In this document: piece by piece, positions 6,212 through 9,040 of the stretch | Position numbering within the stretch: the stretch's first letter is position 1 | Layout of the letters: every line of letters starts with the position of its first letter | NCBI GenBank assembly: GCA_002049885.1 | Contig: MVCS01000096.1 | Coordinates: forward strand, 1-9,040 | Direction of reading: 5' to 3' | DNA length: 9,040 nucleotides | Source of the DNA: Planctomycetales bacterium 4484_123 | Lineage (GTDB): Bacteria > Planctomycetota > Phycisphaerae > SM23-33 | Made by a program: the position numbers and the translations under genes | The notes under the pieces: model-generated | Databases searched by the model: none | Told to the model about the DNA's origin: nothing | What the model saw: only the letters and a program-made list of their open reading frames with translations

Positions 6212-7662
6212 TCATCGCCGATGATGAGGATCTGGTCGCCCAGCTCCTTCATCAGCAGCTTCCAGCCCTCCGGGTCGTCCTCGGCCAGACCGTCCTCGAT
6301 GGAGACGATGGGATAGCGGGCGACCCAGTCCTTGTACATCTCCACCAGTTCCTCGGAGGACATGATCTTGGGCTCTTCGGCCCGCCAGAAGTAGTACTGG
6401 CCGACCGCGTCGCTGCGCCCGGTATGCTCGCGGAAGGCGATGGCCAGCTCGCTGGCGGCCGGGTCCAGCGCCAGAGCCACGTCCACGCCGGGCACCCAGC
6501 CGCACTCCTCGATGGCCTGCACGGCCACCTTCAGGGCACGCTCCTCGGGGACGGCGTCGTCGGCCTGCTTGGCGTAGGCCCCCACCATGCCGCCCTCCAG
6601 CCCGATGCCCACGAAGTTCATGCCCTCGGAGTCCTGCACGATCTGGATGACGCGGGTCTGGAGGGCGTTGGTCATGCGCTGGGCCTCGACGTAGTTGGCG
6701 GCCGAGAGCGGCACGAACATGAACTCCTGGAAAGACAGGTTGCCGCCTTGCTCTTCGGTATGCCGGCCGCCCATGAGGCAATTGCGGAACTGCCAGGGCG
6801 CCCGCAGCTTTCGGCCGTCCACCTCGGTCTCGTTCAGCCGGGTCTCCAGCAGCTTCTTCCTGATGTCGGCGGTGCTCCACTTGACCTTGGCCGCGGCCCG
6901 GCGTGCCTCGGCCGCCCGGGCGGCGGCACCGCTGAGACGGGCGCGGAAGGCCTTCACGGCCCCCGGGTCGGCCAGCAGCCTGTCCAGCAGGGCCACGATG
7001 CCGATGGTGCCCAACAGCCGGCCAATCCAGATGATCACCAGCGCCCCGCCGACGCCGCGCATGGACAACACGAACCCCACCGCCACCAGCACCACGCCCA
7101 CCGGCAGGGTGAGCAGCGACAGCTTGCCGCTGGTGACCGGCCCGGCCGAAGAAACCGCCAGGTTCTGCGCCTTGACGTCCGGGAAGTAACTGCCCGCTTC
7201 CTTCTTGATGCCGGGGAACCGGCCCCAGGGGATCAACAGCAAGCCCTTGAGGTACCAGCCAATCTTGCCCTTGGCCAGCTCGCGGTTGGCCACCTCCAGG
7301 TGTTCCTGGCGGAGGTTATGGGTCTTCACCGCGGTGATGTAGTGGCCAAGCTCGTGCACCGCGATGTTGATGTGCCAGGAGAGGTACAGGATCACCGCCG
7401 AGAGATACACCTCTGCCTTCCACGGGGCGAACATGAAGGCCAAGACCTTCAGCGTGTCCCACGTCTCCCCCGGGGTGAGCATGAACAGCGAACTGAGGAA
7501 GGCCGCGTGGAAGGACACCAGCTTGTGATTGGCGATGACCCAGCCTTCCTCCAACCGGCCCGGGAACCAGTCCGGGCGGCTCCCGGGCAGGAAATTCAGC
7601 CCCAGCCAATCCGCGGCCCTTCGACTGGCCCTATAGACCCTCACAGCAAAACCGTCTGCCAT
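5986..7662 (-). CDS. 5' frame of the fusion: M50-like HELGH domain plus first part of enolase barrel
   Basis: ATG at 7662-7660 is preceded by AGGAAGAGG (7677-7669) with 6-nt spacing. Residues 1-260 are a membrane module with hydrophobic segments at about 83-102, 180-200 and 204-226. HELGH at 103-107 is the metalloprotease HExxH motif, and NLAVSSAGP at 167-175 resembles the M50 AGPxxN region. An M50-like third metal ligand is not clear; Asp227 and Asp232 are candidates. Residues about 235-280 form an Ala/Arg-rich, coiled-coil-like linker. From about 285 the chain is enolase barrel: GGRH (His301), FQEFM (Glu313), LEGG (Glu356), ALDPAASE (Asp400), SIEDGLAEDD (Glu456), GDDL (Asp483). These match yeast His159, Glu168, Glu211, Asp246, Glu295 and Asp320. 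After residue 488 the reading is out of frame, Arg/Pro/Ser-rich and not protein-like. Unusually, GLEGG replaces the normal GDEGG. Confidence 0.8.
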   Translation of the reverse strand: MADGFAVRVYRASRRAADWLGLNFLPGSRPDWFPGRLEEGWVIANHKLVSFHAAFLSSLFMLTPGETWDTLKVLAFMFAPWKAEVYLSAVILYLSWHINIAVHELGHYITAVKTHNLRQEHLEVANRELAKGKIGWYLKGLLLIPWGRFPGIKKEAGSYFPDVKAQNLAVSSAGPVTSGKLSLLTLPVGVVLVAVGFVLSMRGVGGALVIIWIGRLLGTIGIVALLDRLLADPGAVKAFRARLSGAAARAAEARRAAAKVKWSTADIRKKLLETRLNETEVDGRKLRAPWQFRNCLMGGRHTEEQGGNLSFQEFMFVPLSAANYVEAQRMTNALQTRVIQIVQDSEGMNFVGIGLEGGMVGAYAKQADDAVPEERALKVAVQAIEECGWVPGVDVALALDPAASELAIAFREHTGRSDAVGQYYFWRAEEPKIMSSEELVEMYKDWVARYPIVSIEDGLAEDDPEGWKLLMKELGDQILIIGDDLVTSRPTRSARCPRRCWPRTPPRAGGPPWSSPTAPRAPTTPWRRTSALPWTPWPSSAAAGPTRSGSSSTPASWS

Positions 7663-7668
7663 CGTCTG

Positions 7669-7677
7669 CCTCTTCCT
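7669..7677 (-). promoter_or_regulatory. Ribosome binding site of the M50-enolase locus
   Basis: Read on the minus strand, AGGAAGAGG lies 6 nt before ATG 7662-7660. It is a strong Shine-Dalgarno match and fixes the start of the fusion at the membrane domain rather than at an internal codon. Confidence 0.6.
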
Positions 7678-7769
7678 TTCTTCAACAGCCGTTCAACTGC
7701 TCCACCGCGGCAGTCACCATACCGCGCCCCGTCGGATCCACGCGGGCCCGCCGGGCAGGTGCAACCTTG

Positions 7770-7800
7770 ATAATATGGGCCAAGACGGACCCAAATGCAA
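7770..7800 (-). promoter_or_regulatory. Candidate promoter for the M50-enolase locus
   Basis: On the minus strand TTGCAT (7800-7795) and TATTAT (7775-7770) are separated by 19 nt, about 110 nt upstream of the fusion start. This is the only AT-rich patch in the 189-nt gap between the sensor kinase and the fusion, and it suggests separate transcription. The spacing is slightly long, and CATATT with a 17-nt spacer is an alternative -10. Confidence 0.35.
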
Positions 7801-7851
7801 CCGCAGGCTGCACGGGGCAGGGCAAAGGTTCCTCGCCGAGGCCGGCCCGAC

Positions 7852-9040
7852 CTACGACTTGGGGTCCTGTTCGGGCAGGATCAGCCGGGTTGGCACCCGG
7901 GCGCGCACTCGCGTGCAGCCGGGCTTGGAGCTTATCTCCAGCTCACCGCCGACCGCACGCATGCGCTCGGCCATCATGTTCAGGCCCACGCCCTTGGCCG
8001 CGGTCTTGGGGTCGAACCCCCGGCCGTTGTCGGTAACGGTCAGCATGGCCCGGCCGGCGTGGTGGGACAGAGTCAGGCGGACACGGTCGGCCAGGCCGTG
8101 CTTGACGGCGTTCGTCACCGCCTCCTGGGCGATGCGAAACAGGGCGATTTCCACCTCCGGCGAGAACCGGCCCTCGCGAGGCCGGACCATATGCCGGACC
8201 TCCACCCCGGCCCGGGCGCGGAAATCGCTGGCCAGTTGATGCAGGGCAGAGGCCAGTCCCAACGACTCCAGAGTGGGCGGGTACAAACCCCGGCAGATGC
8301 CACGGATTTCGTGGATGAGCCCGTCGCACTGTTCGGCCACCCTGGCGAGGGCCTCGACCTCCTGGGGCCGCTGCGACCGGGCCGGGCCGGCCAAGTCGCT
8401 GACGGCCAGCTTCATCGCCACCAGGGCCTGGCCCACCGAATCGTGTAGCTCGCCGGCCAGCCGGCGACGCTCCTCCTCACGGGCGGCCGTGAGCCGACGC
8501 TGGGCGTCCTTCATGGCCGCCTCTGCCCGTTTGCGCTCGGTGACGTCCAAGGCGGAGGCCATCAGGCACACCGGCCGACCGAGTGAGTCCCTCACCATGT
8601 TCGCCGCCACCAGCACGTCGAAGGTGCTGCCGTCCTTGCGCCGCGCGACCAGCTCGCCGGTCCAGTGGCCGCGGCTCCTGACCGCCCGGACCACCTTTTG
8701 GAGGTGGCTCCGGTCGGCCACGAACGTCAGCCCCCGCCGGCCCAGCAGCTCCTCCGGCCCGTCGTAGCCCCACAGTCTCACGAAGGAAGGATTGACGTAG
8801 GTGAGATGGCACTTCAGGTCCGTCAGGGCGATGGCATTGAGAGAGGCCTCAATGGCACTGTTACGGACGATGAGCTCCTCCTCGGCCCGTTTGCGCTCGG
8901 TGATATCGTACATGACGCCCTGAAGGCCGAGCGGCCGGCCGGCATCGTCGCGCAGGATGGAGGCCTCGTCCCGGAACCAGCGGACCTGCCCGTCGCGAGT
9001 AAACATGCGATATTCCACCTCCAGCCGCTGGCCCGTGGCA
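7852..9040 (-). CDS. PAS-containing NarL-type sensor histidine kinase, 5' end cut by right edge
   Basis: The frame is open to the window edge, so the N-terminus is missing. The GTG at 9018 is internal, because codons before it continue a PAS pattern. Numbered from that GTG, residues 1-48 are the end of one PAS/PAC domain (YRMFTRDGQVRWFRDEAS, then DITERKRAEEEL). Residues 52-168 are a second PAS/PAC ending DVTERKRAEA. Residues 172-260 are a HisKA_3 dimerisation region with His192 in ELHDSVGQALVAMKL, followed by YPPTLESLGL. The HATPase has EAVTNAVKHG (Asn303), DNGRGFDP at 330-337 and GVGLNMMAERMRAVGG at 343-358. No membrane segment is visible. Kinases of this class normally phosphorylate a NarL/LuxR-type response regulator; none is in the window, so its partner may lie beyond the right edge. 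Confidence 0.9.
   Translation of the reverse strand, partial: ATGQRLEVEYRMFTRDGQVRWFRDEASILRDDAGRPLGLQGVMYDITERKRAEEELIVRNSAIEASLNAIALTDLKCHLTYVNPSFVRLWGYDGPEELLGRRGLTFVADRSHLQKVVRAVRSRGHWTGELVARRKDGSTFDVLVAANMVRDSLGRPVCLMASALDVTERKRAEAAMKDAQRRLTAAREEERRRLAGELHDSVGQALVAMKLAVSDLAGPARSQRPQEVEALARVAEQCDGLIHEIRGICRGLYPPTLESLGLASALHQLASDFRARAGVEVRHMVRPREGRFSPEVEIALFRIAQEAVTNAVKHGLADRVRLTLSHHAGRAMLTVTDNGRGFDPKTAAKGVGLNMMAERMRAVGGELEISSKPGCTRVRARVPTRLILPEQDPKS

Larger units (their letters stand above)
5264..7662 (-). pseudogene. Frameshifted M50-like protease / circularly permuted enolase fusion
   Basis: Two overlapping minus-strand frames read as one protein of about 818 residues if a lost segment is restored. 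Order of parts: M50-like membrane domain (about 7662-6930), enolase C-terminal barrel (about 6810-5970), enolase-like N-terminal domain (about 5938-5290). Normal enolase has the N-domain first, so the order is permuted. The first frame stays enolase-like through GDDL (CTG at 6210-6208). The second becomes enolase-like at IKANQIGTL (ATC at 6202). Only five bases, GTGAC, separate them, where E. coli and yeast enolases have 21 codons, so about 58 nt are missing. The rest shows no stop or decay, so this is either a very recent inactivation or a deletion in the sequence itself. The organism presumably has a normal enolase elsewhere. Confidence 0.75.

Noticed and set aside
6203..6214. Programmed ribosomal frameshift joining the two enolase frames
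   Set aside because: No slippery heptamer is seen, and a shift would still leave out about 20 residues of the barrel, so it cannot restore the fold.
6424..7770. A 448-codon plus-strand open frame opposite the M50-enolase locus
   Set aside because: His/Gly/Gln-rich antisense shadow. The minus strand carries the HELGH and enolase motifs.
1..9040. tRNA, rRNA, CRISPR array, insertion sequence or attachment site
   Set aside because: No cloverleaf-like segment, regular spaced repeats, transposase-like frame or terminal inverted repeats were seen on either strand.

Overview
This is a GC-rich, densely coded bacterial segment with very high G/C at third codon positions and strong Shine-Dalgarno sites. 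Gene content (an RsbRST stressosome module wired to a hybrid histidine kinase, plus a soluble-type sensor kinase) suits a free-living environmental bacterium. Planctomycetota or a deltaproteobacterial-type lineage are guesses only; nothing here fixes the phylum.

Left part (1-371): the 3' end of a gene that runs off the left edge; I do not recognise its product. A 219-nt intergenic stretch follows, with a possible promoter and two perfect 12-bp palindromes.

Centre (591-5152, plus strand): a tight six-gene operon. In order it encodes an RsbR-type STAS co-antagonist, an RsbS-type STAS antagonist, an RsbT-type switch kinase, a second RsbT/RsbW-like HATPase, an RsbX/SpoIIE-type PP2C phosphatase, and a hybrid histidine kinase. 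The kinase starts with a domain that looks like the RsbT-binding N-terminus of RsbU, followed by PAS, HisKA, HATPase and receiver domains. The genes are joined by ATGA overlaps or short gaps. The inferred logic is that RsbR/RsbS complexes hold RsbT, RsbT phosphorylates them on stress and is released, the released kinase engages the hybrid kinase through its RsbU-like domain, and the phosphatase resets the STAS proteins. No sigma factor, RsbV/RsbW pair or DNA-binding regulator is present, so the final output lies elsewhere.

Right part (9040-5264, minus strand, convergent with the operon): first the 3' end of a NarL-type PAS sensor kinase cut by the right edge. Then comes the most unusual locus. 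An M50-like membrane metalloprotease domain (HELGH) is followed in frame by an enolase catalytic barrel, and then by an enolase-like N-terminal domain placed after the barrel. That is a circularly permuted enolase fused to a membrane protease-like module. The known enolase catalytic and metal-binding positions can all be found, but the frame is broken at about 6203-6207, where roughly 58 nt of barrel sequence appear to be missing. This is either a recent pseudogene or a sequence/assembly deletion.

No RNA genes, insertion sequences or CRISPR arrays were seen.
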